From contig NC_090989.1 of the NCBI RefSeq assembly GCF_041146395.1, positions 173,259,501 to 173,323,500 of the forward strand: a stretch of 64,000 nt of DNA. The letters are read 5' to 3'. The stretch comes from Eulemur rufifrons. Lineage: Eukaryota; Chordata; Mammalia; Primates; Lemuridae. A program made the translations under genes and the position numbers. This document shows positions 38,009-53,403 of the stretch, piece after piece (positions within the stretch are counted from its first letter, which is position 1; each line of letters starts with the position of its first letter). The notes under the pieces were generated by a model. That model was not told where the DNA came from. It ran no database searches and saw nothing but the letters and a program-made list of their open reading frames with translations.

Positions 38009-38217
38009 GGATTTCTCAACCTCAGCACTATTTACATTTGGGGCCAATTAATTCTTTATTTGGGGGTTGGGGGGTGAATCCTGTGCATTGGAAAATGTCT
38101 AGTAGCATTTCTGGCCACTACTCACTAGAGGCCAGTAGCATCCTCTCTCATGTGTCTCTAGACAATGACAAATGGCCCCAGGGCACAAAATCATCCCTGG
38201 TTGAGAAACATTGATAC
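38009..38217 (-). mobile_element. MER20 hAT element
   Basis: Reverse MER20 with CAGGATTTCTCAACCTCAGC, GGGGCCAATTAATTCTTTAT and CATCCCTGGTTGAGAAACAT. Confidence 0.92.
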
Positions 38218-38559
38218 ATAGTTTGTAGACATACTCCGCTCAAGATGAGAGACTGTGTTAGTTGATCAGACCTGCTCAAAGCTTTGTTTTACAAAAATAA
38301 TCCTAATCCCTTGTAAAATGCCATGCCACCTCTATTTTATGTCTTCCTTCCTGCCCCTATCATGGCAACTCCATGAGTCTAAAGCTTGTGCACACCCACT
38401 TGTGCATTCTCTCACACACAGACGTACAAATCCCGGCTAATCATGAGCTCACCATGAAACAGACGCTGACAAGATGACCTGTCATTCAGGGATCACATTT
38501 TTCCTTCTCAGAAATCCTAGGGTGCTTTATATAAACTTTGTCCATAGCACTTTATACCC

Positions 38560-38985
38560 TTTCTTATTGGCACACTCTCCTAAAATGCAAATTCCCAGAA
38601 GGCAGGAATTAAATCCTAAAATTTTATTTAGTCTTAGACCTCTAACATCAAGGGCTCTGTTTACCTCCCCAGTCTTGTTTTCCATCATTTCCAAGCCAGA
38701 CCAAGCTACTTGCGGTTCCCACTCTCCTATGCTATGTGCTGCCTGGTTCTCTAATTCCTTCTACCCCCATATCCCTCTACCTACTATAATTGTTTCTCCA
38801 GGGTCACCATCCCTGACCCCGTCTCTGTTCTCCCACGGAGTCCCTCATTTGTGAGAATTTTTCTCTCTCCTAGTAAACTACAGGCTCCTCGAAAGCAGGA
38901 CCTGAGTCTCCTTAACATCCTATCCCTGAGTATCTAGGACAGGCACAAAGGTGCTAAATTAAAACTTGATGAATGAACCAGCTTA
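38560..38985 (+). mobile_element. L2 LINE 3' end
   Basis: Forward L2 tail: CTACAGGCTCCTCGAAAGCA, CCTGAGTATCTAGGACAGGC and TTGATGAATGAAC at the end. The 5' limit is uncertain. Confidence 0.75.
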
Positions 38986-39055
38986 CATAACTTACATGTC
39001 CCTCCAACTCCCTGAGGGTTTTTGTAAAACCCTGTCATTCACCTGACCACACTGG

Positions 39056-39056
<1 letters not shown>

Positions 39057-39085
<29 letters not shown>
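39057..39085 (+). repeat. poly-A tract
   Basis: About 29 consecutive A with no clear retroposon body upstream. Confidence 0.9.
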
Positions 39086-39089
<4 letters not shown>

Positions 39090-40144
39090 TTTAAGTAGTA
39101 AGGAGAACATAGCCAATAAAATCACCCAATGAAAACACATCATAAAAGAAGACCCTGTCTCTCGTCACACAGTCCATAAAGCCATGAAAGTTGTCTGCAG
39201 TCCAAACAGTAACTCTCCTCCTTAACTGAATGAATTCTGACATCTCATAAAACTGGAAGAAATTGGGGCATCATCCAAAAAAAAAGCTTTGAAAAGTGAC
39301 TGCCTTCCATTCGTAAGCTTTTGTCTTATTAATCTCTTTTAAATCCAATGTTTAGAGAGCATTCATTTTGACAAAATAAATTAAGCTTCCTTATCATATA
39401 CACTTATCTCATTTTATCATAAAACCATTCAGCATTATCTCTATAGAGCTGTTTTTTGATAAATGCGTAGAATATAGTTTCTACCACCGGACAGCCTCGT
39501 CTGTGCCCGTTGAAGATTCAAAAGGAAGAATGCTTACCCACTGAATAGTTGTCTGTTTTAGGACCCCAATAACCAAAGCCTCAATCAAATAATTCCCTAT
39601 CCTTTCTCCTAAATCCCTAACATGTATCCAAGACACATTTCAATAATTCAGGGGGGGTTCATAAGTTAATTATAACAAAAAAGTTTGGTGGGGGCAACAG
39701 CTAATTATTCTCCCTGTTTAACTAATATAAGCTATGGTTTTATGGAAAAGCAATGAAAACACTAGATAAGTATCTGTGGTATGGATTAACAAAAACGCAA
39801 AAGGATATTCTGGTTTCTATGTCAACATTAATTAGTGCCCTACTCCAACATCTTCTTGCCTTTGTTTTAATTTAAATGTAAATTCAGGTGAATTTTATAT
39901 TTTAGATCCTCTCTATTCTTATTGACAAATAAGATAAGAGGAACATATCAGCAGAGAATAGGTCTTCCCACATGCCAATTAACAGCATGATACTGCATAA
40001 TTATTATGGAATAAAGATTAAGCAGGTAAAGCTTAAAAAGCCCTAATGGAAACATATTCAGATAAGGCATAGAAGATCAGGGGGATGTGAAAACAGACAC
40101 ACATCCTAACTAAAGCCTAAACTTCCTACGCTTCTCAGTGACTT

Positions 40145-40262
40145 TGATCCAATAAACATTTATTGAACACTGCCTGTCTGCCAGACAGTGCTAGGTACAG
40201 AGGATGCAAGTAGTAAGACACAACTGGACTTCCACCTTTCAGGGTATTCATAGACTCTGGCC
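40145..40262 (-). mobile_element. L2 3'-end fragment
   Basis: CAATAAACATTTATTGAACA with CCAGACAGTGCTAGGTACAG, the reversed terminal block of L2. Confidence 0.82.
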
Positions 40263-40307
40263 ATAAATGTTACCCTCAAATAACATGTTTACAACAAGTT
40301 AATTCTC

Positions 40308-40499
40308 CGCTGTCCAATATGAAGCTTCCAGCCACAAGCGCCCCTTAAATTCACACTAGCCACCTTTCAAATGCTCCATAGCACTTCATGGCTAGTGGCT
40401 GTTGACCATACTAAACAAATGCATCATCGCCTATAGACAAATATATATAGTGAGAGAGCATTTGCATCATCTTGGAAGGTTCTACTAGACAGTGCTGCA
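40308..40499 (-). mobile_element. hAT small element, same type as 6578-6790
   Basis: CTCCGCTGTCCAATATGAAG start, CACTAGCCACCTTTCAAATG and a right end CTAGACAGTGCTG. Confidence 0.75.
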
Positions 40500-40587
40500 T
40501 AGACTCTGCTCAGATGCTAAATGACAGATCTCCGTCACTTACAGATCTTATGACACTAGGGAAACCATTTAGCCTGTGAATCCTTTT

Positions 40588-40930
40588 GCTTTGCCATAGA
40601 CACAAAAAAAGTGCCCATCGATAGAGGAATGGCTAAATAAATCATGACCTAGCCATACAAGAGAATGCTATGGAGCAGTTGCAAAAGCCAAGTTAGAACA
40701 ATATGTGCCAGTATACAAAATCTCTTGAACCTAACACTGATGAGAATAAAGCAAGTTAAGAAATAGCCAATGTGATACCGTTTGTGTAAAACACACATTC
40801 ATATTGAAATTTGCCACTGTTTTCTCCAGACCTATCTCCAAATATATAAATATATATAAAAATATATCAACCAAAAAGATGAATGCAGTTACTACCAGGG
40901 TAGTGGCCAAAAAGGGATTTTGCTCATATA
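40588..40930 (+). mobile_element. L1M 3' fragment
   Basis: AAAAGTGCCCATCGATAGAG and ATACAAGAGAATGCTATGGA match decayed ORF2 C-terminal sequence, followed by 3' UTR-like AT-rich DNA. Confidence 0.72.
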
Positions 40931-41229
40931 TAAAATTTTTAAAAAGCTAGTTTAGAATAGGGCATTTATATTTTCTTTACTAAGATAAAGATGCTAATGG
41001 TAATCACCACCCTATCAGTACTTTTGAGATACTGATAAAAGGGCTTTGAATATTGTAAAACATTATTTAAGGCTTTTTATGTCCAAAGATTCCAAGCTAG
41101 ACCAAGTATAAAAATAGTTATGTTATGAATCACAAGTTCCTTAAAGCCTACAAATCAAGCAGACACAGTTGTTACCTTTAGAGAGCAATCTGTGATTAGC
41201 AAAGATGAGTCATTTCTCCCTTGTGCTAA

Positions 41230-41716
<487 letters not shown>

Positions 41717-41729
41717 TAAACAAGTTTTC

Positions 41730-42250
41730 CCAACAAAATGGGATGAATGTCATGAACTGGAAGTCCAGGATGATACAAGACCATAGAGGAGAACTGAAAG
41801 GAGAGTAGGAATTAAGTAGACCAAGTGTGTCGTGGGGAGGAGGGCAATGACTCAGGCAACGGATCGTGCAGAGACAAGAGGTTATGGAAAGAACTCTGGT
41901 CCGCGTGGGCTAGAGCGCTTGAAAGAGAGAACTGAGAGAGCCAGAACCTACAGGTCTCTGTAAGACATGGTAAAAAAGAATTGGAATATATCTTAATGAC
42001 AGTGGGAAGTCACTAAAGTGTGGTTTTCAGTAAGAGAGTGACATGATCAGTTAGTTCTGTTTTTCTGTAGAAGGATCATTCTGGCTACAGGGTGGAAATG
42101 GAAGACTGGAGGTAGTGAGCGCGGCAAGACGTCATGTTGGCTCCTACACTGTGGAGGTGGCAGTGGGAATGGAGAAAAGCAGCCAATTTGAGAGAGAGCA
42201 AGTGACAGACTGGGTATGATTTGGATTCAATTAATGGGAGCAGATAAATA
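41730..42250 (-). mobile_element. L2 LINE fragment
   Basis: AGAGAGTGACATGATCAGTT and GAAGGATCATTCTGGCTACA are reversed L2 blocks in plus orientation. Confidence 0.8.
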
Positions 42251-43886
<1,636 letters not shown>

Positions 43887-43954
43887 TTATTCTGGTGTAA
43901 TTTCAGATTTCTGTTAAAGGTGGTGAGAAAGTGCAGTGCAGAAAACTCCTGTGA

Positions 43955-44428
43955 CCTGTGGTAGGCAGAAATGAGGGTCCCAGGCTCCTCGACCCCTGGA
44001 GTCACACCCATGGTTATGTGACATTAGTTACACGGCAAAAGAGATTTTAAGAGAGGGAACATAGCCTGGATTATCCAGGTGGAGCCAGTGTGATCACACA
44101 AGCCCTGAGAGAGTCAAAGCTTGGCGTGAGGAGAGTTCTAGGTGCCGTTGCTGGCTTGAAGATGGAGGGGCCACAAGTCAAGGAAACGGAGACCTCAGTC
44201 CTACAACAGCAAGGAACTGAATTCTGCCAACAACCTGAGTGAGCCTGGAAGCTGATTCTTCCCCAGAGCTTCTAGAAAGGAATGCAGCCTGCTCATATCT
44301 TGATTTTAACCCAGTGCTGAGACCCTGAGCAGAGAATCTAGCCATACTGTGCCAGCCTTCTGACCTACAGAAACAAGCTGTTCAATGGTGATGTTTGTTA
44401 CAGCAGCAACAGCAAACTAATACGAGGC
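43955..44428 (+). mobile_element. MLT1-type MaLR LTR
   Basis: GGTAGGCAGAAATGAGGGTC start, CTGGATTATCCAGGTGGAGC middle, GTTACAGCAGCAACAGCAAA end. A solo LTR remnant in the TAFA4 intron, about 200 nt upstream of the exon at 43753. Confidence 0.85.
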
Positions 44429-44529
44429 TTTTCACCCAGGTTTCTGGATTATTAATATGCGGCCCCATCTGCTTTGCCATTCACTCTCTTTCCCATGTTT
44501 TTCTGAGTCATTGGAAATTCTGCTGTAGA

Positions 44530-45084
44530 CATGATGCCCATTTACCCCTAAATACTTCAGTGTGTGTTTCCTAAAAACAAAGACATTGTTACACGATTAA
44601 AATCAGAAAATTTGATAGAATGCTATTATGCAATGTACAAACTATATTCAAATTTTGCCAGTATTCCAATAACGCCCTTCATAGCTACCTTTCCTCTGCT
44701 CAGGATCCAGCCAAGGTGCATGCACTGCATTCAGCTGTCACGTTTCATTAGCCTCCTTTATTCAGAAACTATTCCTCAGCCTTCATCTTTCTTAACCTTG
44801 ACATTTCTGAAGAGTACATGCCAGTTATTTTGTAGAATGTCCCTCAGTTTGGTTTTGTGTGATTCTTCCTTTTGATTAAAGTAATGCATTTTTAGCAGAG
44901 TAGCCGAGAAGTGATTCTATATTCGTAGTGTATCGTATCAGGAAACATATCATGTCCTTTTGTCCCATTATCAGTGCTATTACCTTTAATCACATAGTTA
45001 AGATGAAATCTACCAGGCTTTTCCATTGTAAAGATACTGTTTTTCTCTGTATAATAAGCATTTTGAGGGGAGATGTATTAAGAT

Positions 45085-45117
<33 letters not shown>

Positions 45118-45215
45118 ATATCCCATTCTCATTCAACTTTTATCTACTAGTTTTAGTACCCGTTGATGATTTTCCCCTGAATCAATTATCAATATGATGG
45201 TTGTAAGACTGATCT
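44530..45215. mobile_element. old L1M-type LINE sequence
   Basis: AGAGTACATGCCAGTTATTT, AGAATGTCCCTCAGTTTGG and TCTACCAGGCTTTTCCATTG form a common old LINE block order. Family and strand not certain. Confidence 0.55.
45090..45120 (+). repeat. (TG)n microsatellite
   Basis: ATATATATG followed by about 13 TG units; likely polymorphic. It lies inside the old LINE. Confidence 0.92.
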
Positions 45216-46902
45216 CTATCAATGTTGAAATTGCCCCAGATCTGGGTAGGAGGAGACCAAACTGACAGCTGTGTCATTTTGACATATCCCCATCATTCCT
45301 TGAGAACTTACTAACTTTCTGACCCTGAAGATGTTCCAGGTTTACATAGTATCTTCCCTGTCCCCATCATGTCTCCAAGGAGCCATGATTACTTTTAGTG
45401 GTGCATCGGATTTAGGAACCAAAATCTCAATGTGTATGATAACTCATTGCTACTTGGGAGTGATTCAGGGTCCCCTAAGCAAACAGGTTGAGGAAGTACA
45501 TGTATATTACAGCATGAGTTCACACTGATGTCTCCAAGTTCAATCTAACACCACAGGTTCTTGCTACTATCTCCACAATTCTTTACTAGTATCTCCCATC
45601 ACCAACCATGAGAAACCTGACTCCTATAGTCCTAAGATAAATAGAATGTAGTGTCCATATTTCACACGTACTGAAGTGTAATTTACACTGGAATCCATTT
45701 TATCAGTTAGGAGCGTTTTGTTATAACAACAGAAATTGATCTGCGCTAACCTAATGCAAAGAGAATTTATTGGAAAATTGTCAGAACCAAGAGAGAACGT
45801 AGCTTAACAATAAGGAGAACCATTCTCATGGCTCAACCTGAAGGATTCTACTCTGTGTCTGTCATTCTGCTCAAAATGTCAGTTCCAAGAAGGCAGCACC
45901 TGACTGGCCTGGCTTAGGTCATGTGTCAACGGTGACAGCCACCTTCTAAGATGCTTTGCAGTCATCCCCACCTCCTAGTATTCAGCTTCTAAGATTTGGG
46001 GTCATCTGTTACATAGCAATAGATAACCAATACACCAACTCCGGCTATATCAGGCTGGAGAGACTTACCTTTGCTCTGATAAAAAAATAATGTAAAGAAG
46101 ATTGCAGAGGTAATGTTCACAAGTTATTAATGAAAGACAACCTTTTCAAGTACCCTTGTGGACGCTCACAGTTTTCAGATACAACCATTTACATATAAAT
46201 TGTTATGTGAGTTGTAAGTAATTTCATCTACTCATAAAAGCAGGTTTCCCCAAGGATTCCCACTGCTTCATGCTTTACTTGGTTTCTGTTGATGCATGTG
46301 CTTCAAAGCAAAACTTGTTTAAGAATATTTCATAATTCAGAATTTTTATCCATAAAGATAGGCTTTCCAAAAAATAACCTCTATGTTATTCTGAGTTTTT
46401 TTCTGAAAATTCCCTGACATACTATCTTAAATGTTGACAGAAGCAGAAGCAATGACTGGTGAGAACAAAATACTCAGGCAAAGTTTCACTTGTCAAATAC
46501 CTAGAGGTAGAACCAGTGCCCAGAGAATCAAACTACCAGGCAAGAGAGAAAATTTCTAATCCACTACTGAAGAAAGCATGAATATGGAGAAATGATTAAA
46601 ACTATAAACCTAATTCGATGTTTGTAACAAGAGTGTCGATTTCCCAAAGGACACCGATACAGTTGTAAAAGTAAATAGTGTTTATAATGTCAGTAAAGTA
46701 GCATGAGACTTTAGCACTGAGTAAGCAGAGAAGTGAGGACTGGGAAGGGCCGGTGGGGAGTTCTTGTCTTCAGTTTCCCATTGCAAATAAGCACCTTCAG
46801 GTCAAACATTCCCTGACAGCTAATCACCAGCCATGAGCAGGGGCCAGGATGAATTCATCCACAGTTCTCTCTCAGAGACTGCCCTCCCCATTGGTCATTG
46901 TC
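45216..46902. other. decayed repeats and unassigned intron sequence
   Basis: 45690-46050 has LTR-like wording, including CACCTCCTAGTATTCAGCTT and AGATAACCAATACAC, but no secure family. The rest shows nothing. Confidence 0.35.
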
Positions 46903-47277
46903 TCAGTCTGCTTGGGCTGCCATCACAAAATATCACAGACTGAGTGGCTTTAAAAAAAAGACATTTATTACTCATACTTCTGGAGACTGGAAGTCCAAAA
47001 TCAAGATGTCAGCCAATTTGATTTTTGGTGAGGACTCTCTTCCTGGCTTGCAAACAGCCACCTTCTTGCTGTATCCTCACATGGAGAAGAGAGAGAGCGC
47101 TGGTGTCTCTTCCTCCCTTTTATAAGGGTACCAGCCCTGTCAGATTAAGGCCCCACCCTTATGATCTCATTTAACCTTCATCACCTCCTCACATGCCCTA
47201 TCTCCAAATATAGTCACATTGGGGGTTAGTATTTCAACATGAATTTGAGGAGGACACAAACATACAGTCTGTAACAA
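46903..47277 (-). mobile_element. MLT1-type MaLR LTR
   Basis: Reverse LTR: CAGTCTGCTTGGGCTGCCAT start, CTGGAGACTGGAAGTCCAAA, CCTATCTCCAAATATAGTCA and a GGACACAAACATACAGTCTG end. Confidence 0.9.
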
Positions 47278-47699
47278 CTGTCATGGCTTAATTAGATTAC
47301 TAAATGACCCCAGAGAGTCCATAATGAAGGCAGATTTAAACCTCATTAAGAAAATGGAAAAAAAAAAAAAAAGGTTTAGTAACTTCTTGGACTAGTCAAG
47401 AAGCGATGTGGACATTCAGTAATACTATAGTTTGCTTAGATTTTGTTGCTGTTTAGGTAAATGCAAATGGATTTTTTCCTGTTCAAATGTAGGACTAGTC
47501 CACACTGCCCTGAATAATCAGCTTGCTTCACCCAGGATTTCACTGATTTACAAAACACCAACTATTGTACTTCATTGATTTTAAGATACATTTTTTTTCA
47601 TCTTTTAACATCAGAAGGTGACACACCCAATAGCACCTTACAATAATAACTGGCACTGCTTTTCCTTTTTAGGAATACACATAATAGTGGCATATTTCT

Positions 47700-47930
47700 G
47701 AATTAACAGCATCTTAGATTTGACAAAATATGGTAGGTTTTAGGCACTGTTCTAAATTCTTTACAAATATTTTCCTGTGCAATCTTATAAAAATGCTGTG
47801 AGGTAGGTACTACTTTTGCTCCTATGTTCCATTTAACAAAATGTACAAAAAATGACTAAGTTGCCCAAGACCACATAACTAGAAATTGATAAAAGGTAAG
47901 ATTCAAACCCAAGCAGTGTACATGCACTCA
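47700..47930 (-). mobile_element. MIR SINE
   Basis: Reverse MIR: GGCACTGTTCTAAATTCTTT, GCTGTGAGGTAGGTACTACT, AAGTTGCCCAAGACCACATA. Confidence 0.87.
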
Positions 47931-48317
47931 CAGGATGGAAAAAAGGTCCCCCTTTTGCTTTAATAGCTCAGATTTTATTAATAGCAAGTGGAGCCAGAAT
48001 GGCATCTCTGCCTTAGTGAGTCGCAGGACATGGCCAGTTTCCCATTGAAAACATCTTTTGCTACTTGATAAGAGTGTTTGTGTGGTTGCACATAGACAAT
48101 CGTCCTAGAAATTTGTGTACTGATGACACTGGACTATGATTTTTAAGTAAGGATATCTAACTTTGTTTCTCTGTAATCCCCTGGCACAGCAGGTAGGTAC
48201 TCAGAAACAGGTACTTAAAGTTGCTCAACGCTTGATGGCAGAAGGTAAGGATCCAGTGTGGGCTACACACAAAGATCGCTGATTCTAGTTGTCTGAGCAG
48301 CTTGTGTTATAACAGTG

Positions 48318-49001
48318 CATTAGTCAAGGTTCTCCAGAGAAACAGGACCAACAGGATGTATATAGAAAGATATGTATTATAAGCAATTGGCTCATGCAAT
48401 TATGGAGGTGGGCAAGTCCCCAAATCTGCAGTCAGCAAGCTGAAGACTCAGGAGAGTCATTCCTGTATTTCCAGTCCAAACCCAAAGGCCTGAGAACCAG
48501 GAGAGCCGATGATGTAAGTCCCATGTGAATGTCAGCAGGCTGGAGACCCAGCAAGAGCCGATGTTTTAGTTCGGGTATGAAGGCAGGAAAAGACCCATGT
48601 CCCCGCTCAAAGGCGGTCAGGCAGGAAGAATTCTCTCTTACTCAGAGAAGGATCAGCCTTCTTGTTCTACTCAGGTCTTCAACAGATTAGATGAGGCCCA
48701 TTCACATTAGAAAGGGCCATCTGGGCTGGGCACAGTGGCTCACGCCTGTAATCCTAGCACTTTGGGAGGCTGAGGCGGGAGGATCACTTGAGCTCAGGCA
48801 TTCAACACCAGCCTGGCAAGAGTGAGACCCCATCTCAAAAAAATAAAAAATAAAAAGGGCCAGCTGTTTTATTCAGTCTCCTGATTCAAATGTTAATCCC
48901 ATCCTAAAACATCCTCACAGATGTACCGAGAATAACATTTGACCAAATATCTGGCCATCCCATGGCCCAGTCAAATGGACACATAAAATTAACCATCACA
49001 A
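48318..49001 (-). mobile_element. MLT2-type ERVL LTR with an Alu monomer inserted
   Basis: Reverse LTR: GTCAAGGTTCTCCAGAGAAA start, CTCATGCAATTATGGAGGTG, TTTGACCAAATATCTGGCCA and GACACATAAAATTAACCATC end. Non-coding LTR remnant. Confidence 0.87.
48724..48853 (+). mobile_element. Alu left-monomer SINE with target-site duplication
   Basis: GGCTGGGCACAGTGGCTCAC start; only a left arm, with GGCAAGAGTGAGACCCC near the end as in strepsirrhine copies. The duplication AAAGGGCCATCTG (48711-48723) matches AAAGGGCCAGCTG (48854-48866) at 12 of 13. Confidence 0.93.
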
Positions 49002-50469
49002 ATATCATAAAACTATGTATGACACATCATATTGTAGGATGGGGGAAAAAAAGGAAAGCTAAAACAGACTACTTAGTAGATTTTGTGATGACCCTAATTC
49101 TCTAAAAATGCCCAGAAGAAATGTCTTATCCAATCAGCCTGGTACCAGAGAGTGGCCACTTCAAGTCAATTCACCTAAAACAAGGATGAATGTTCCCTCT
49201 CTAACAGCAGGGGAACATTATGGTGTGGGGGTCCATCTCGAAAACTGAAGCTAAATATTGAGAACATAACATGAGGCCCACGCGGTAAGTGAGAGGTTGC
49301 AGATGAAACTTCTCATATGGAGTTTACTTTAAAGGTTTGAAGTGTGAACTGGGGTAGGCAAGACAGAGTTATCCAGAAATGAGGCCGCTCTCTGGAGGGA
49401 AACTGGACAAAGAAAAAACAAAACACCGTCCCCTCTACGCTGTCTGTTAATGCTTGTCAGTTGCTAGGCCCTTCCCTTCTGGTTTTGTCTGGGTGGGCAG
49501 ATGGGTGGGTAGATGGGTAGCTATCCATTTCTATTCATTTCACCAGCTCTTAGATACAGCATACTATGTGCCAAACAGTGTTCCTGGTGCTCTTTGAGAC
49601 ATATTTTTTAAGTGGGGAAACTGGAAACTGTTACTCAATTCCTTTGCACACTTCCAAAACTGCAGTTGGGTTGCAAATTTTCTTTTCAAAAAAGAAGACT
49701 TAAAATATTGGCAGGGCTGTAAAATGTAAGATGCGCATTTCCTAGCTCACCGGAATAGTTAATGTAGACACTATTAAAGGCGTTATGATAATCCCTACAA
49801 CAAAAATGGATTGCTTCAGGACTGCTATGGAGGACGGATTAACTTTATCTAAAGAGTAAATATAGCTTTAAGTATATATCTTTTTTCCTTATTAAATATA
49901 CTTGTAAGAAAAGTTTCAAACAATAGAGAAAATGCCCATTTGTCCCAGTGCAGGCAGAGCCCCTTCTATTGTAAAAGGAATAAAAACACAAAACCGCATT
50001 TGCAATAGAAGCTCTTCAGTTGAAACTACTTGAAAGCTAATAGAGACGCAGAAGGCATCAGATTAGGGAGACTTTCTTCACGCTATTATTTCCCTTGCAT
50101 CCTTTCCCTTTTGTTCAAATCCTTTTTCCCCTTCCTCCTCCTGCCCAGCACTAGAAAATACACCCTCAAAGAGAAGTCTCACTCTCTAGTGATCTTCTTA
50201 GAAGGCATTTATTTGATTTGAGTGTGGATTTCTCTATGGAATTTTCAGCCTTTCTCTCCATGGGGACAGAACAGAGAAAAAGAGAAGGCTAAATGCAAGA
50301 TTTTATAAAACAAAAGCAGAGAATGAGGCCGTGGCTAATCACTGCCTTTGGCAATCATGCCCAGTGTTCCTAGTTGTGGTTCCCTTACAATTCTCAACTT
50401 TCTTCTCTTATCCCTACCCCACCTTGGCTTTTAGTAAAAAAGATGTCACAGTATACAAGTTAAGACGAT
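49002..50469. other. intron sequence, mostly unassigned
   Basis: A short reversed L2 piece is likely at 49540-49610 (TACTATGTGCCAAACAGTGT). GGGTGGGCAGAT-type degenerate repeats occur near 49490-49520. Nothing else seen. Confidence 0.35.
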
Positions 50470-50479
50470 GGTAACCATT

Positions 50480-50620
50480 CAGTTGTGAGGACAAACATCT
50501 ACTGTGACCCTGCTATGTGCCAGGTCTTCTGCTAGGTGTTGAGGATAAGGCAGTAAAGAAGAGAGACGCCTCTAGTCTCAACAAGTAGAGAAACCAAATG
50601 GAAATGTCTGACAGTTCTAA
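50480..50620 (-). mobile_element. L2 3'-end fragment
   Basis: GCTATGTGCCAGGTCTTCTG and AGGATAAGGCAGTAAAGAAG are reversed L2 end blocks. Confidence 0.75.
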
Positions 50621-50654
50621 GGTGGAAAAGTTCTTATCTTTACCTGCTGGTAAC

Positions 50655-50850
50655 GAAAAAGAGAGCATTGAACTTGGAGTCAGAAGAACTAAATCAAAAA
50701 GCCAGCTTCTAGATTAGGTAATTTGACTGAACCTCTCAATCTCATATTTCTCCTAAGTAATATCTAATAATTATAAAGTTAAAATTAAATGCTTGGTGAA
50801 CATAGTGAGCTACATCAAACACCATAGATGTTGAATAAATAACATTTGGT
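50655..50850 (+). mobile_element. MIR SINE
   Basis: TTGAACTTGGAGTCAGAAGA followed by decayed MIR core to ATAGATGTTGAATAAATAAC. Confidence 0.7.
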
Positions 50851-50859
50851 TTTTTGATT

Positions 50860-52135
50860 ATATTATTTACTTGATAAATATTTGCTGAAAATTCACTCTT
50901 TGCCAGGGACATGGAAATATCATAATACTGAACAAAACAGGCCAAAAAAAAAATCATCTTCCTGGGAGATCTTTCACATTTTAATGATGGAAGAAATGCA
51001 AAGCAAGAAAGATGCAATTTACAACAGGGAGGGCCTAGGAAACTAACATTTGAGTGTTGAGTGAGAAATTAAAACAGGTAAGAAAACAAGCATTGTGGTG
51101 TCTGAGAGAAGGTGGCCCTTGTGACTGGAGCTGTGTGTAAGGGACAATGAAGAGATGATGACAAAAAGGTAATGAAAGGTGACTGGGCAGATTACAAGGG
51201 GACTCATGGAGGGCTTGGAATTTTACTTCAAAGAAGAATGAGGAGCCACTGAAAACTATGACCTCAGAATGACCTAATGGGCCATATTTTAAAAGGATCT
51301 CCTGTGATCAGAGCAGATTAAAAAGGGGCAAGGATGAAAGCAGAGATGCCAACTCCTGTCGCAATAATCCCTGGAGAGGTATTGGTGGCTTGGACCAATG
51401 TGCTAGTAGTGGAGGTGGGAAGAAGAGGTTGGATTCTGGATGTATTTAGAAGGTAGCGGACAGGATTTATTGATGGATTGGATTTTAGATGTGAGAGGAA
51501 GAGAAGAATCAGTGCTGACTCCAAAGATTTTGGTTTGAACAACTAAAAGAGTGGGGTTGTCCCCTAAATAAACCATGGAAAACTAGGAGTTTGGTTGTTA
51601 AATTTCAGATGTTGATACCTGAGGAAAGTCAAATAAGCAGTTGGACATTTAAATCTGAAGTTCAGGAGAGAAGTCTGGCTTTAAGATGGACATTTGCTCA
51701 TCATTGGCATATGTGGGTGATATTTAAAGCCATGAGACCAGATAAAAAAAATCCCAGAAAGAAAAATTGTAGCTGTAAGATTTTTTAAAAAGATCAATTC
51801 CATGTTTAGAGGTTGGGAGAAGAGAAGGAGTAGCCAGTGACCCAAAAAGAGAAACAAGAATGAACGTGTGGTGTTCTGGAAGCCCAGTGAACAAAGGCAC
51901 CAAGGATGAGGGAGCGACATACTGAATGTTGCTGTGAATCAAAGTAAGATGAAGACCACTAGATGTCACAATCTGAAGGTAATTGGTAGCCTTAACAAGA
52001 AAAGTGGCCATAAAGGAATGCAGGTAAATCTTGATCAGAATGGGTTTGAGAGAGAGCACAAAGTGAAAGGTTGTAGACAATAACTCTGGTGACTCTTTGA
52101 GAGGTTGTGTTATCAGGGAGAGGAGATGAGAATGC
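50860..52135 (-). mobile_element. L2 LINE, ORF2 C-terminal region and 3' end
   Basis: Long reversed L2. On the minus strand a reading frame at 51542-51318 keeps peptide wording typical of the L2 reverse-transcriptase C-terminal region (RIQPLLPTSTTSTLVQATN). It is interrupted by stops and is not functional. Confidence 0.85.
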
Positions 52136-53403
52136 AATCAATAAAGCATACAGATGGTAGCAATTTTTTTTTTAAGATGTGAGAAATTACAGCATATGTG
52201 TATGCAGATGGGGTAAATCTCATAGAGATGTCTGAGAGGAGGAAATGGGTGGGACATCAGAGGACAGGCAGGCTTCTGACAGGAGCACAACCATTGACTT
52301 AGTCTTTCTCTCCCCAATTTGCTGTCAATTACCCTTGTAAAGAATGGTCTATACGGAAGGTACAGCTCTTGGTATTAAATATATATTTATTAAAACCGTC
52401 AGAATAAAGAAATGCCTAGCCCGCACGCAACTAGTCCCTACTCAACACCAGGCGCCATCCTGTCTCTCAGTGACTGTCCAAAACATCCTGTTATGCAAAT
52501 ATTATAAAAGATGAATTTCATTAGGTCAATAAAAGTGATGTTGGAGAGCTGCTTGAATACCACTCACAGTTATTAACTGAAAATTTGGCATATTTAGGTC
52601 AACAACTGAAGAGAAGAAAGTCAACGGGAATATTCAAAAGAGAATCACTTAAGTGGCAAAGGGCTAAAAAGAGAAGCCCTTGGGCAAATTGGTGAAGCTC
52701 TTGAATGCTTTTGCGAACATCTATGATCACAGCAAAATCCTAAGAATTATATCCCAGCTCTCTTTTCCTTTTCCCCTCAGTGCCTTCCTCCTGTGTCCAA
52801 ATATTACAATATATTTCCCAACTTTACTCAAGGAAAATTTCCCATCTGCCTGGAACACCCCGTCTTTGTGAGAAGAACTACTATGGTTCTATCCTAATAG
52901 ATATTACAAGCAAAATTTTTCAATAACTGGTCAAAAATCAAAACAATAATATGTTCTAACCAACAGACCTCGGTTTCTTAGATTTTAAAGTATCTAAAAA
53001 CTTCCTCACCACTTCCAATAAGTCCTAATTTTTTTCCCCTCACTACTAAAAACACTACCTTCTCTAAGGACTTTCTCTTGTCATTTTTCTTAATCAGAAG
53101 TCTACTGCTTACTATTCTTTTCCAAGAATACCATCAATTAAAGATTCATAATATCTCAAGATGATAAGCACCACGGAATAAACTCCCTGAGAGGATCTCA
53201 TCATTAGGTGAACCTTGGTCTTCAGAATGCATGACATGGATGATCATGTATACACATATACATATAACACATACACATATATTTATGAACCAGAAATAGC
53301 TCCCACGTTAATAAACAATATATACTTTGAAATCTTACACTGAGATATACCTTACTTTTTACTGGACCTAATCTTCCTATATTTCATAAGAATTTCACCA
53401 AAT
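52136..53403. other. intron sequence with no recognised repeat
   Basis: Only a short reading frame at 52680-52871 and AT-rich DNA. Confidence 0.35.

Noticed and set aside
51318..51542. Reading frame with reverse-transcriptase-like wording
   Set aside because: It is a decayed L2 LINE remnant with stops before and after, not a functional gene.
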